A stretch of 64,000 bases of DNA from Micromonospora nigra (GCF_900091585.1 NZ_FMHT01000003.1:1488001-1552000); one strand, 5' to 3'. Counted from the stretch's first letter, positions 1 to 10,698 are shown. Notes: generated by a model not told the origin, from the sequence alone. Made by a program: numbers and translations.

Positions 1-627
1 CCACAGCAGCCGGCGGCGGAACCGGTCGATCAGGCTGCCGGAGCGGGCCGGGCGGGACAGGCCGGCGGTCACCAGCTCGTCGTGGCTGAAACCCTGCTGG
101 CGCAGGTGTCTGGTCAGCAGGTCCCAGCCGTCGGGGGCGAACCCGCAGCCGTACCGCTGCGCGGCGGCCCGGTCGAAGCCCCGTGTGGCCAGGAACTCCC
201 GCGCCGGGCGGGCCCCGGCGGTGGTGAGCTGCGCGGTGTAGAACTCCACGGCGGCGGTGTGCGCGGCCACCAGGCGCTGGCGCTGACCCTGCTGCGGGCG
301 GGCCCGGGGAGTGTTGTCACCCTCGACGTAGCGCAACTGGATGCCGGCGCGGGCGGCGAGCCGCTCCACGGACTCGACGAAGCTCAGGTGCTCGGCGTCC
401 ATCAGGAACTTGATGGCGTCGCCGCCGGCCCCGCAGCCGAAGCAGTACCAGACGTTGCGGGCCGGTGAGACGTTGAACGACGGGCTCTTCTCGTCGTGGA
501 ACGGGCACAGCCCCTTGAGGTTGCCGCCGCCGGCCGAGCGCAGCGTCACCGTCTCGGCGATCACGTCGGCGATCGAGGTGCGCTCGCGGACCAGCGCGAT
601 GTCCTCGTCCCGGATCCGCCCCGCCAT
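1..627 (-). CDS. dnaG: DNA primase DnaG, N-terminal part (runs off the left edge)
   Basis: Primase makes the RNA primers for DNA replication. The 209 visible residues begin MAGRIRDEDI, read from an ATG, and hold the CHC2 zinc-binding domain: C41 and H44 in CPFHDEKSPSF, then C62 and C65 in YCFGCGAGGD. After this comes the start of the catalytic core (DAIKFLMDAE, then FYTAQL). The TOPRIM and helicase-binding regions lie outside the window. dnaG next to dgt is a common actinobacterial arrangement, although here a membrane protein and a siderophore-interacting protein lie between them. Identification is secure from the zinc motif and flanking primase sequence. Confidence 0.97.
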   Translation of the reverse strand, partial: MAGRIRDEDIALVRERTSIADVIAETVTLRSAGGGNLKGLCPFHDEKSPSFNVSPARNVWYCFGCGAGGDAIKFLMDAEHLSFVESVERLAARAGIQLRYVEGDNTPRARPQQGQRQRLVAAHTAAVEFYTAQLTTAGARPAREFLATRGFDRAAAQRYGCGFAPDGWDLLTRHLRQQGFSHDELVTAGLSRPARSGSLIDRFRRRLLW

Positions 628-861
628 GCCGCCACCCCCCTCGGCCTACATCCTGCCCTGCCCCACCGACACCGCGCCGCCGGGGGACACCGGGTGTGGC
701 GACCGCCGCCGCGCGCCCGCCGGGGCAGTGCGCCGCGCGGCGGCCGGGGCAGTGGTCAGCAGCCGGTACCGTCGCCGACGGCATCCGACGGCCAGGCCCT
801 CCGGGCAGCACACTCTCCGGGCGACGCGGGCCAGGCAGGGAGGCGACCGGCGGGCGACACG

Positions 862-917
862 GGACCGGCGGGGCGAACCGGACCGGCGGGGTGAACCGGA
901 CCGGCGGGGTGCCAACC
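862..917. repeat. 18-bp tandem repeat, three copies
   Basis: GGACCGGCGGGGYGAACC occurs at 862-879 and 880-897, and a third, slightly expanded copy runs 898-917. It lies in the 331-base gap between dnaG and the next gene, 42 bases before that gene's start. Apart from this repeat I see no gene or clear regulatory site in the gap. Confidence 0.8.
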
Positions 918-958
918 GGCGGGCGGCGCGGGACCGCCACGATGCGGAGGAGTACGCA

Positions 959-1648
959 ATGGCCGACGAACCGGACGTACCGCTGACTGTCGCGCTCGCC
1001 GAGTACGAGCACCTGCGCGAGCTGAGCCGAGCGGTGCACGACCAGTCGACGGCGAGGTTCACGTTCTTCCTGGCGGTGGCCTCGGCGGCCACGGCGGTCT
1101 CGGCGGGACTGGTCACCACCGGCTCGCCGGGCGGGCGGTACGGTCCGGCGGTCCTGGGTGGGCTGGGGGTGCTCGTGCTGCTCCTGGGCATCTCGGTGTT
1201 CGCCCGCCAGGTCGAGCTGAACGACCGGGGACGCCGGTACGCGGTGGCCGCCACCGTGCTGCGTACCTATCTCGCCCGCCGGGCGGAGGGTCTCGCGCCG
1301 TACCTGATGCTGCCGACGCTGGACGATCCGGGGCCGTTCGCGCCCGAGCCGTTCCGGCGGCACTGGTTCCGGGACCTGGTCAGTCAGGCCGGCATGATCG
1401 GCCTGCTCAACAGTGTGCTGGTGGCCTTCGCCGCCGCCCTGGCCACGATGGCGACCGGGCCGGCCTGGGCGGGCGCGGTCGCCGCGGCGGTGCTGTTGCC
1501 CGTCTCGGCCGCCGTCCACCTACGGGTCATCCGCCGCCGCGTGGCCCGCTCCGCCACCCAGGTAGGCACCGTCCTCACCCACCGCCCCCCGCTCCATCGC
1601 GTTGATCATGAAATTGTTCCCGAGGAGTCGGACAACTCGCCGGCATGA
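959..1648 (+). CDS. Four-helix membrane protein of unknown function
   Basis: Predicted 229-residue integral membrane protein. The ATG at 959 follows a good ribosome binding site (GGAGGA about 6 bases upstream). A polar N-terminal helix (about residues 10-32) is followed by hydrophobic segments near 33-53 and 63-82, a soluble stretch of about 60 residues with a conserved-looking FRRHWFRDLV, then hydrophobic segments near 144-165 and 168-188 and a basic C-terminal tail. The two-plus-two helix plan with an internal soluble domain resembles small DUF-type membrane proteins of actinobacteria, but I do not recognise the family. It stands alone, convergent with the siderophore-interacting protein gene. 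Confidence 0.75.
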   Translation: MADEPDVPLTVALAEYEHLRELSRAVHDQSTARFTFFLAVASAATAVSAGLVTTGSPGGRYGPAVLGGLGVLVLLLGISVFARQVELNDRGRRYAVAATVLRTYLARRAEGLAPYLMLPTLDDPGPFAPEPFRRHWFRDLVSQAGMIGLLNSVLVAFAAALATMATGPAWAGAVAAAVLLPVSAAVHLRVIRRRVARSATQVGTVLTHRPPLHRVDHEIVPEESDNSPA

Positions 1649-1660
1649 CGTCACGGTCAA

Positions 1661-1849
1661 CGGGGCGCGGTGGGGCAGGCGAGGCGAGGCGGGGCAGGCG
1701 AGCGGGGCAGGCGAAAGGGGGCAGGCGAAACGGAGCGGGCGAGGCGGACGGGCGGGCGGGCGAGGCGAGACGGGACGGGCGGGCGAGGCGGGACGGGCGG
1801 GCCAGCGGGGTGAGGCGAGCTGGGGCGGGCGGCCCGGGGGTGGGTGGGG
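1661..1849. repeat. G-rich low-complexity array between convergent genes
   Basis: The plus strand is almost free of T and is built from irregular repeats of GGGGCAGGCGA and GACGGGCGGGCGAGGCG at spacings of roughly 13-29 bases. It fills the whole gap between two convergent stop codons. The clustered G-runs could form quadruplexes on the plus strand. No coding or regulatory motif is recognisable. Confidence 0.75.
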
Positions 1850-2686
1850 TCAGGGAGTGGCGAGAGGGGTCTCGTCGGCTTCGACCTGGCGGTTCCAGTC
1901 CGGTTTGGTGGCACGCCAGCCCTCGTCGTCCATGCCGAGGCGCCAGTAGCCGGAGATCGACAGGCAGTCGCGCGGCACCCCTCGCTCGACCCGCAGCAGC
2001 CGGCGCAACTCGCGGACGAAGGCCGCCTCGCCGTGCACGAAGGCGTGCACGTCCCCGGCCGGGAAGTCCAGTCCACGCACGGCAGCCACCAGCGCCTCAC
2101 CCACCGGCCGGCCGCCCCGGTGCAGCCAGGTCAGGTGCACCGCTCCCGGGCTGGGCAGCGACTGCTCGTCGGCGGCGTCGGCCACCTCGACGAACACGTG
2201 GGCCGGCGCGCCCTGCGGCAGCCGGGTCAGGGCGGCGGCGATCGCCGGCAGCGCGCTCTCGTCACCGACCAACAGGTGCCAGTCCGCTGTCGGGCTCGGC
2301 GCGTACGCCCCGCCGGGGCCGGTGAACAGCACGGGGTCGCCGGGGCGCAGCGCCGCCGCCCACGGCCCGGCCAACCCCTGGTCACCGTGGTGTACCACGT
2401 CGACGGTCAGCTCGCCGGCCGCCGCGTCCCACGCCCGCACGGTGTACGCCCGCAGCCGGGGCCAGTGTGCGCGGGGCAGTTCGCGACGGATCGCGGCGAG
2501 GTCCATCGGACGCGGATAGTCCACCCCGGCCACCGGGAACACGATCTTGATGTAGTGGTCGGTGAACTCGCCCACGGGCAGGCCCACCAGTTCGTCCCCG
2601 CCGAGCACCAGCCGGACCACGTGCGGAGTGGGCCGCCCCGTGCGTAGCACCCGGGCGGTGGTGACTGTCTTCGGGCGCTCCGTCAT
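1850..2686 (-). CDS. Siderophore-interacting protein (FAD-dependent ferric-siderophore reductase)
   Basis: 278-residue protein of the ViuB/YqjH family. These cytoplasmic flavoproteins use NAD(P)H to reduce siderophore-bound Fe3+ and release iron. The N-terminal half carries the FAD-binding barrel, with RLRAYTVRAWD matching the family R-x-Y-T/S flavin motif and FTGPGGAYAP at the phosphate-binding loop. The C-terminal half is the NAD(P)H-binding domain, including LLVGDESALPAIAAAL and the family ending SGYWRLGMDDEGW. Length is normal. The ATG at 2686 sits 5 bases downstream of an IdeR/DtxR-type iron box, so derepression under iron starvation is likely. No siderophore biosynthesis or uptake genes are adjacent. 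Confidence 0.93.
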   Translation of the reverse strand: MTERPKTVTTARVLRTGRPTPHVVRLVLGGDELVGLPVGEFTDHYIKIVFPVAGVDYPRPMDLAAIRRELPRAHWPRLRAYTVRAWDAAAGELTVDVVHHGDQGLAGPWAAALRPGDPVLFTGPGGAYAPSPTADWHLLVGDESALPAIAAALTRLPQGAPAHVFVEVADAADEQSLPSPGAVHLTWLHRGGRPVGEALVAAVRGLDFPAGDVHAFVHGEAAFVRELRRLLRVERGVPRDCLSISGYWRLGMDDEGWRATKPDWNRQVEADETPLATP

Positions 2687-2690
2687 GCGG

Positions 2691-2709
2691 TCAGGTTAGC
2701 CTCAGCTAA
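2691..2709 (-). promoter_or_regulatory. IdeR/DtxR-type iron box upstream of the siderophore-interacting protein
   Basis: TCAGGTTAGCCTCAGCTAA matches the 19-base IdeR/DmdR consensus TTAGGTTAGGCTAACCTAA at 15 positions. Its core is the inverted repeat GTTAGC-CTCA-GCTAAC. It ends 5 bases before the start codon of the downstream ferric-siderophore reductase gene, where a bound iron-loaded repressor would block transcription. Seen in sequence; binding is inferred. Confidence 0.85.
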
Positions 2710-2745
2710 CTGTGGGGATCCGGCCCGCCCCCCACTGGCGCTCGG

Positions 2746-3999
2746 CTAGCTGTGCGGACCCACCCCGCCCCCACCGGCGAGCCGGGCGTGCCAGGCCAGC
2801 GCGGCGGGGTCGGTGAGGGAGGCCACCTGGTCCACGACGACCCGCAGCCGGGCCGCGTCGTCGCCGGCCGCCCGCCACAGCGGGGCGAAGACCTCGTCGA
2901 GCCCGTCCGGGGCGCGGTCGACCAGCACCGCCACCAGTTCGGTCAGGATCTGCCGCTGCTGTTCGTAGCGTTCCCGCGCGCCGGGGCGGCGCATCACGTA
3001 CCGCAGGGCGATGCCCTTGAGCAGCGCGCACCGCGCCCGGACGCGTCGGGGCACGACCAGGTCGGCGGCGTACCGGCGGTGCGGGCCGGGGCCGTGGCGG
3101 GCGGTGGTGGCCTCGACGGCGGCGGAGACGAACCGGCCGGTGAGCACGCTGGTGGTCGCCTTCAGGGCCGCCTGGGCGCGGTGGCTGGCGTCGTAGCCGG
3201 CCAACGGGGCGAGCACCGGGTCGGCGAGCAGGTCGAGCAGCACCTCGCCGAGGTCGGCGGGGCTCTCGCCCGAGTAGGTGGCGGCGACGTCGGCGCACAG
3301 CGCGGCCCGCTCGTCGGCGTCGGCGAGCAACGGCCCCAGGGCCACGTAGCCGCCGTGGATGCCGTCCTCGACGTCGTGTACCGAGTACGCCACGTCGTCG
3401 GCCCAGTCCATCACCTGCGCCTCCAGGCAGCGCCGGTCGCCGGCCGGTGTCGCGGCCCGCAGCCAGTCGAACACGGGCAGGTCGTCGGCGTACACCCCGA
3501 ACTTGCGCCGGCCGGGCCGGCGCGCCCAGGGGTACTTGCTCACCGCGTCGAGCGAAGCCCGGGTCAGGTTGAGCCCGGCGGACGTGCCGTCGCCGGCGAT
3601 CACCTTCGCCTCCAGGCGGGTGAGCACCCGCAGGGTCTGGGCGTTGCCCTCGAAGCCGCCGCAGCCGGCGGCGAGGGCGTCCAGCGCCACCTCGCCGTTG
3701 TGCCCGAACGGCGGGTGGCCCAGGTCGTGGGCGAGCCCCGCGGTGTCCACCACGTCGGGGTCGCAGCCCAGGCGGGCACCCATCTCCCGGGCGATCTGCG
3801 CGACCTCCAGCGAATGGGTCAGCCGGGTACGCAGGAAGTCGTCCGTGCCGGCGGTGTGCACCTGGGTCTTGGCCGCCAGCCGGCGGAACGCCGCCGAGTG
3901 CAGCACGCGGGCCCGGTCGCGTTCGTACGGCGAGCGGCCGTGACCGGAGTCCTTCGCCGGTTCGGTGACGAGGCGGTCGGTGTCGGCGGGCGGGGTCAA
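2746..3999 (-). CDS. dgt: Deoxyguanosinetriphosphate triphosphohydrolase (dNTPase, HD superfamily)
   Basis: 417-residue HD-domain phosphohydrolase that cleaves dNTPs to nucleoside and triphosphate. HD signature residues are visible: the first His in RTRLTHSLEV, the HD pair in AGLAHDLGHPPFGHNGE, and the later Asp in MDWADDVAYSVHD. The preferred start is a TTG at 3999 (LTPPADTDRLVTEP, read as Met), which overlaps the stop codon of the VOC gene as ATTGA and so suggests translational coupling. A GTG eleven codons later is an alternative. The actinobacterial Dgt family has this length. A neighbour of dnaG in many actinobacteria. Confidence 0.93.
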   Translation of the reverse strand: MTPPADTDRLVTEPAKDSGHGRSPYERDRARVLHSAAFRRLAAKTQVHTAGTDDFLRTRLTHSLEVAQIAREMGARLGCDPDVVDTAGLAHDLGHPPFGHNGEVALDALAAGCGGFEGNAQTLRVLTRLEAKVIAGDGTSAGLNLTRASLDAVSKYPWARRPGRRKFGVYADDLPVFDWLRAATPAGDRRCLEAQVMDWADDVAYSVHDVEDGIHGGYVALGPLLADADERAALCADVAATYSGESPADLGEVLLDLLADPVLAPLAGYDASHRAQAALKATTSVLTGRFVSAAVEATTARHGPGPHRRYAADLVVPRRVRARCALLKGIALRYVMRRPGARERYEQQRQILTELVAVLVDRAPDGLDEVFAPLWRAAGDDAARLRVVVDQVASLTDPAALAWHARLAGGGGVGPHS

Positions 4000-4355
4000 T
4001 CGCCACCTTCGCGCTGTCGCAGGACGCAGAACTCGTTGCCCTCGGGGTCGGCGAGCACCGTCCAGTCCACCTCGCCCTGACCGATGTCGACGTGCCGGGC
4101 ACCCATGTCGACCAGCCGTTCCACCTCGGCCTCCTGGTCGTCGGGGCGCAGGTCGAGGTGCAGCCGGTTGCGGGTCTGCTTGCCGGTGGCCACCGGCACG
4201 AAGACGATGCCGGGCAGCCGGTCGCCCGACGGTCGGATCTCCACCCCGTCCGGCTTCTCGGCGACCACCTGGTAGCCGAGGGCTTCCGCCCACCAGCGGG
4301 CCAACCGGGCGGGGTCGCGGGCGTCGACGGTCAGGCTCTCCCAGACACTGCTCAT
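3996..4355 (-). CDS. VOC-family (glyoxalase/bleomycin-resistance fold) protein
   Basis: 119 residues forming one vicinal-oxygen-chelate unit of two beta-alpha-beta-beta-beta modules: LTVDARDPARLARWWAEALG at the start, HLDLRPDD in the middle and the family ending VLADPEGNEFCVL. Such proteins act as dimeric lyases, dioxygenases or drug-binding proteins, and sequence alone does not give the substrate. The ATG at 4355 overlaps the stop of an 18-codon ORF upstream (ATGA), and its own stop overlaps the TTG start of dgt, so the three may be co-translated. Metal ligands are only partly obvious (H in HLDL, E in NEFC). Confidence 0.85.
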   Translation of the reverse strand: MSSVWESLTVDARDPARLARWWAEALGYQVVAEKPDGVEIRPSGDRLPGIVFVPVATGKQTRNRLHLDLRPDDQEAEVERLVDMGARHVDIGQGEVDWTVLADPEGNEFCVLRQREGGD

Positions 4356-4408
4356 CGCGCCACCGGCCCTTCGACACGTTCTCCGGTCAGTGCACTGTGC
4401 TCACTCAT
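4352..4408 (-). CDS. Possible 18-residue leader ORF coupled to the VOC gene
   Basis: An ATG at 4408 opens an ORF (MSEHSALTGERVEGPVAR) that ends in a TGA overlapping the VOC start codon as ATGA. A purine-rich GAGGGGTGG lies about 7 bases before the ATG, better than anything directly before the VOC gene. It may serve only to bring ribosomes to the VOC start, or it may be a chance ORF. No similarity recognised. Confidence 0.35.
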   Translation of the reverse strand: MSEHSALTGERVEGPVAR

Positions 4409-4641
4409 GCCGCCACCCCTCGTACGCGGACATCGGTCCTCGGGCGAGCCCAGGTTACGCCCGGACGGGCCGGTCGGCGCGTCGACGACGTGTGCCGGCG
4501 GGTCCACATCCCCCGATCAGTCGAGAGTTGCCATCCGATCGCCGACCGTCACGGGATCGCGGAAATCGATGGCCGCCGGTAGCGTCGCCAGCGCACAACG
4601 TGACCGGGCGCTATCGACCTCGACCCAACGGGAGACACCTC

Positions 4642-5139
4642 GTGGACGCGCAGACGGTGATGGGAACGGAGTTGAGCGGGCTGCGGCGGCGTCGCCCGGA
4701 GGTCGCCGGCTCGGTCCTCGCCGGCACCGACGGCCTGTTGATCTCCAGTGATCTGCCCGCGACCGACGCCACCCACCTGGCGGCGCTGGCGGCGGCCAGC
4801 TTCGGGCTCGGCCACCGGGTCGCCGACACCGTGCGCCACGGCGAGTTCCGCGAATCCGTGGTGCACACGGCGACGGGATGCGTGGTCACCTGGCCCGCCG
4901 GGCGCGACGCCCTGCTGACCCTCGTCACCGCCGCCGGCGCCGATCTGGACGCGTTGCGTGAGGAGGCCCGTGCCGTGGTGCACCGGGCCGGCCCGCTGCT
5001 CGCGGCCCGGCAGGGTGCGCACAGCGTGATCCGCCCGCCGGACCCGCAGGCACCGCTGGCCGTGCGCACGCCGATGGCCACCCTGCCGGCCCACGCGAGC
5101 CGCCGGCCACGCCCCGGCTGGCGGCGACCTCCCCTCTAG
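4642..5139 (+). CDS. Roadblock/LC7-domain protein (MglB-like)
   Basis: 165 residues beginning with a GTG at 4642, which has GGAGA at good spacing. The roadblock/LC7 fold is recognised from the order LSGLRRRRPEVAGSVLAGTDGLL, then LAALAAASFGLGHRVAD, then GCVVTWPAGRDALLTLVT. In actinobacteria such proteins usually regulate small Ras-like GTPases inside multi-gene conservons, alongside a histidine-kinase-like protein, a DUF742 protein and a GTPase. None of those partners is present here, so this is an orphan copy. The C-terminal 40 residues are Pro/Arg-rich and probably disordered. Confidence 0.8.
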   Translation: MDAQTVMGTELSGLRRRRPEVAGSVLAGTDGLLISSDLPATDATHLAALAAASFGLGHRVADTVRHGEFRESVVHTATGCVVTWPAGRDALLTLVTAAGADLDALREEARAVVHRAGPLLAARQGAHSVIRPPDPQAPLAVRTPMATLPAHASRRPRPGWRRPPL

Positions 5140-5280
5140 GCCCCACGCGGGAGCGTCGGGGGTGGCGGCGGTCCGGGCCCGCCGCCACCCTCCGGCTCCG
5201 CGACCCACCGGCCGGCTTCCCGCCCCTGGGTCCGACCCGGCGCCCCAGCCGGCCGGCTCCCGCCCCGCCGGCCGGCTCCG

Positions 5281-5380
5281 CGACACGGCGGCCGGCTCCG
5301 CGACACGGCGGCCGGCTCCGCGACACGGCGGGCGGCTCCGTGACACGGCAGGCGGCTCCGCGACACGGCAGGCGGCTGGG
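5281..5380. repeat. 20-bp minisatellite, five copies
   Basis: The unit CGACACGGCGGCCGGCTCCG repeats at an exact 20-base period at 5281, 5301, 5321, 5341 and 5361. The later copies carry a few substitutions, and a degenerate half-copy precedes the array. It lies between the convergent roadblock and ppdK genes. Each unit contains a GCCGGC core. No terminator-like hairpin is evident apart from the array itself. Confidence 0.92.
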
Positions 5381-5411
5381 CGGGCCGACGCTCCGTCGGG
5401 GACGTCCGACC

Positions 5412-8171
<2,760 letters not shown>

Positions 8172-8361
8172 CAGAGCCTCCCACGCGCGCCGGTCCGACA
8201 CTTAACGAAGGTTCAGTTGCTTGCATACCCCGGGGCCTACCTCCGGTAATCCCGGGATCAGCGCCGATCGGTGGGCGAAGGTTAAGCGAACAACCAGAGG
8301 CATGGGCCTATTCGTGAGGTTAGGCACAGCCATCACGACTATCCGCGTTCGTGACGGTTTT

Positions 8362-8375
8362 TGGGAACGCTTCCA
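8362..8375 (+). promoter_or_regulatory. LacI/CebR-like operator upstream of the hexosaminidase
   Basis: TGGGAACGCTTCCA agrees at 12 of 14 positions with TGGGAGCGCTCCCA, the operator of the LacI-family sugar repressor CebR of Streptomyces. It is an imperfect inverted repeat 110 bases before the GH20 start. Control by a LacI-family repressor is inferred. No LacI gene lies in the window. Confidence 0.45.
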
Positions 8376-8484
8376 CGCGCATGATCACGCAATTCCACCT
8401 CCTCCCCGTACCCTTGTCGGCACGCGTTCCGCGGAACCTGACCTTTGCCATAACCGACGCGAATACACCCCCGGAGCCGCCACC

Positions 8485-10347
8485 GTGTCCGCCACCCCCA
8501 CCGCCGCCCCCGAGCCCGCCGACCGGCCGCGCGACCTGCTCGCCGACGGCAGCGCCGCACCGTCCGGTCCCGGCACGACAGCCCAGCCCGGTGCGGGCAG
8601 CGCCGCCCAGCCCGGCGACGCCACGACAGCCCGGCCCGGGGTCGCCGTACCTGGTGACGGCAGCGCCGCCGTGCCGGGTGACGGTGCGGCCGTCGCCGTG
8701 CCGGCGGCGCGGCAGCCGCAGGTCGACCCGGCTGCGTCGGGTACCGCCGGGGAACTGGCCGGGGTCGCCCAGCGCGCCGCCGAGGCGCTGCTCACGCCCA
8801 CCGCGCCGGCCCGACTGGGTGACGTGGTGCCCGCCCCCGAGCGGGTCACGCCCGACCCCGCCGCCGACTTCACGCTCACCCCCGACGCCGTGATCCGGGT
8901 CAGCGCCGACCCGGCCGCCCTCGCCGTGGGCGAGCGGCTCGCCGCGCTGCTGCGCCCCGCGACCGGTCACCCCCTGCCGGTGACCGACGCCACCGCCCCA
9001 CAGCCGGCCGGCGGCATCGCGCTGGTGCTCGACGGCGACGCCGGCCTCGGGCCCGAGGGCTACCGGCTCTCCGTCACCCCCCACGGGGTACGGATCACCG
9101 CCGACACCGCCACCGGCCTGCACCACGGCGTGCAGACGCTGCGTCAACTCCTGCCCGCCACGGTCGAGAGCCCGACGCCGGTCAGGCAGCGCTGGGTGCT
9201 GCCCGGCGGCGAGATCCTCGACCGACCCCGGTACGCCTACCGGAGCGCGATGCTCGACGTGTCCCGACACTTCTTCGGCGTCGCCGACGTGCTGCGGGTC
9301 GTCGACCACCTGGCCCGCTACAAGCTCAACCACCTGCATCTACACCTCACCGACGACCAGGGCTGGCGGATCGCCGTCGACTCCTGGCCGAGGCTGGCGA
9401 CCGTCGGCGGCGCGACCCAGGTCGGCGGCGGCCCCGGCGGCCACTACACGAAGGGCGACTACCGGCGGATCGTGGCGTACGCCGCCGAACGGGGCATCAC
9501 CGTCGTACCCGAGATCGACCTGCCCGGGCACACCCACGCGGCGCTGACCGCCTACGGTGAGCTTTCGCCCGACCGGATCGCGCCGCCGCCGTACACGGGC
9601 ACCGAGGTCGGGTTCAGCTACGTCGACCCGGCCAGTGGGCGCACGTACGAATTCGTCGCCGATGTGCTCGGTGAGATCGCCGCGCTCACCCCCGGCCGGT
9701 TCCTGCACATCGGCGGCGACGAGGCGTTCAAGGTCAAGGGTGCGGCCTACACCGGCTTTGTCGAGCGGGTTCAGCGGATCGTCGCCGGTGTCGGCAGGAC
9801 GGTCGTCGGCTGGCACCAGATCGCCCCCGCCGCCCACGTCGACGGCCGGGTGCTGCAATGGTGGGGCACCGACGGCGACGACGCGGTGACCGCCGAGGCG
9901 GTGCGCCGGGGGGCGCGGCTGATCCTCTCCCCCGCCAACCACGCCTACCTCGACATGAAGTACGCCCCGGACACCCCGATCGGGCACGACTGGGCGGGAC
10001 TGGTCGACGTGCGCCGGGCGTACGACTGGGACCCGGCGACCCACCTGAACGGGGTGCCGGCCGAGGCGGTGCTCGGCGTCGAGGCGCCGCTGTGGACCGA
10101 GTCGGTGACGACGCTCACCGAGGCCGAGTTCATGCTGTTTCCCCGGCTGCCCGCGATCGCCGAGCTGGGCTGGTCAGCGCGAGCCACCCACGACTGGGCC
10201 GGGTTCCGACAGCGGCTGGCCGGGCACGGAGAGCGCTGGTCGACGGCGGGCATCGCGTACCACCGCTGCCCGACGGTGCCGTGGCCGGGGCCCTGCGGGC
10301 GGGTTCCGCTCCCCCGGTCAGCCGGGAGCACCGACCGTTCCGCCTGA
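8485..10347 (+). CDS. Glycoside hydrolase family 20, beta-N-acetylhexosaminidase
   Basis: Removes terminal GlcNAc or GalNAc from chitooligosaccharides and glycoconjugates by substrate-assisted catalysis. The GH20b-like domain (DVVPAPERVTPDP to LLPATVES) precedes the catalytic barrel. Signatures are HLHLTDDQGWRI, EIDLPGHTHA and HIGGDEAF, with the catalytic pair D412-E413, followed by VLQWWGTDG and EAPLWTESV. The GTG at 8485 has a GGAG 8 bases away. The first ~105 residues are Ala/Pro/Gly-rich with imperfect repeats (TAQPG, AAQPG, TARPG), and no signal peptide is seen, so the true start could lie further in. An LacI-type operator lies upstream and a strong hairpin follows the stop. Confidence 0.92.
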   Translation: MSATPTAAPEPADRPRDLLADGSAAPSGPGTTAQPGAGSAAQPGDATTARPGVAVPGDGSAAVPGDGAAVAVPAARQPQVDPAASGTAGELAGVAQRAAEALLTPTAPARLGDVVPAPERVTPDPAADFTLTPDAVIRVSADPAALAVGERLAALLRPATGHPLPVTDATAPQPAGGIALVLDGDAGLGPEGYRLSVTPHGVRITADTATGLHHGVQTLRQLLPATVESPTPVRQRWVLPGGEILDRPRYAYRSAMLDVSRHFFGVADVLRVVDHLARYKLNHLHLHLTDDQGWRIAVDSWPRLATVGGATQVGGGPGGHYTKGDYRRIVAYAAERGITVVPEIDLPGHTHAALTAYGELSPDRIAPPPYTGTEVGFSYVDPASGRTYEFVADVLGEIAALTPGRFLHIGGDEAFKVKGAAYTGFVERVQRIVAGVGRTVVGWHQIAPAAHVDGRVLQWWGTDGDDAVTAEAVRRGARLILSPANHAYLDMKYAPDTPIGHDWAGLVDVRRAYDWDPATHLNGVPAEAVLGVEAPLWTESVTTLTEAEFMLFPRLPAIAELGWSARATHDWAGFRQRLAGHGERWSTAGIAYHRCPTVPWPGPCGRVPLPRSAGSTDRSA

Positions 10348-10348
10348 A

Positions 10349-10388
10349 CGTCACCGTCGCCCGGTTCCGCCGCCGGGCGACGGTGACG
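10349..10388 (+). terminator. Terminator hairpin after the GH20 gene
   Basis: A perfect 16-bp inverted repeat (arms 10349-10364 and 10373-10388, 8-base loop) begins one base after the stop codon of the hexosaminidase gene. No T-run follows, as is usual for GC-rich actinobacterial terminators. Confidence 0.85.
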
Positions 10389-10536
10389 CCCGAGTCGCCA
10401 ACGACGCGTCGAATGTCCGATTACCGCGGTCCGGGCTGCGCATCATGTCCGGTTCATGGCGGTATACGGCGTGGGCGGGGCCACGCTGGCGACGGAATCG
10501 CGGATGGGGTGCCGGCGTTGTATCCGACATACCCGC

Positions 10537-10698
10537 GGCACTCCCCCGCCGCGGCGGCCGATCCCCCGGCGGAATGCACGCCGGCCCCCGGTCGTTGAGA
10601 ACCCCGTACCGCCCCGTGGCACTCCCCCGCCACGACCGACCGGCCCCCGGCGGAATGCACGCCGGCCCCCGGTCGTTGAGAACCCCGTACGCCCCGCA
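10537..10698. repeat. 81-bp tandem duplication upstream of the C39-type peptidase
   Basis: Two adjacent copies with an 81-base period (10537-10617, 10618-10698) share GGCACTCCCCCGCC at their left ends. A 47-base identical block (10563-10609 and 10644-10690) contains CCGGCGGAATGCACGCCGG, a hairpin with 6-bp arms. The copies lie 90-250 bases before the start codon, inside a 439-base gap in which I see no other gene. Confidence 0.9.

Noticed and set aside
8315..8333. Second iron-box-like sequence TGAGGTTAGGCACAGCCAT
   Set aside because: Only 13 of 19 positions fit the consensus, the right half is poor, and neither neighbour is an iron gene.
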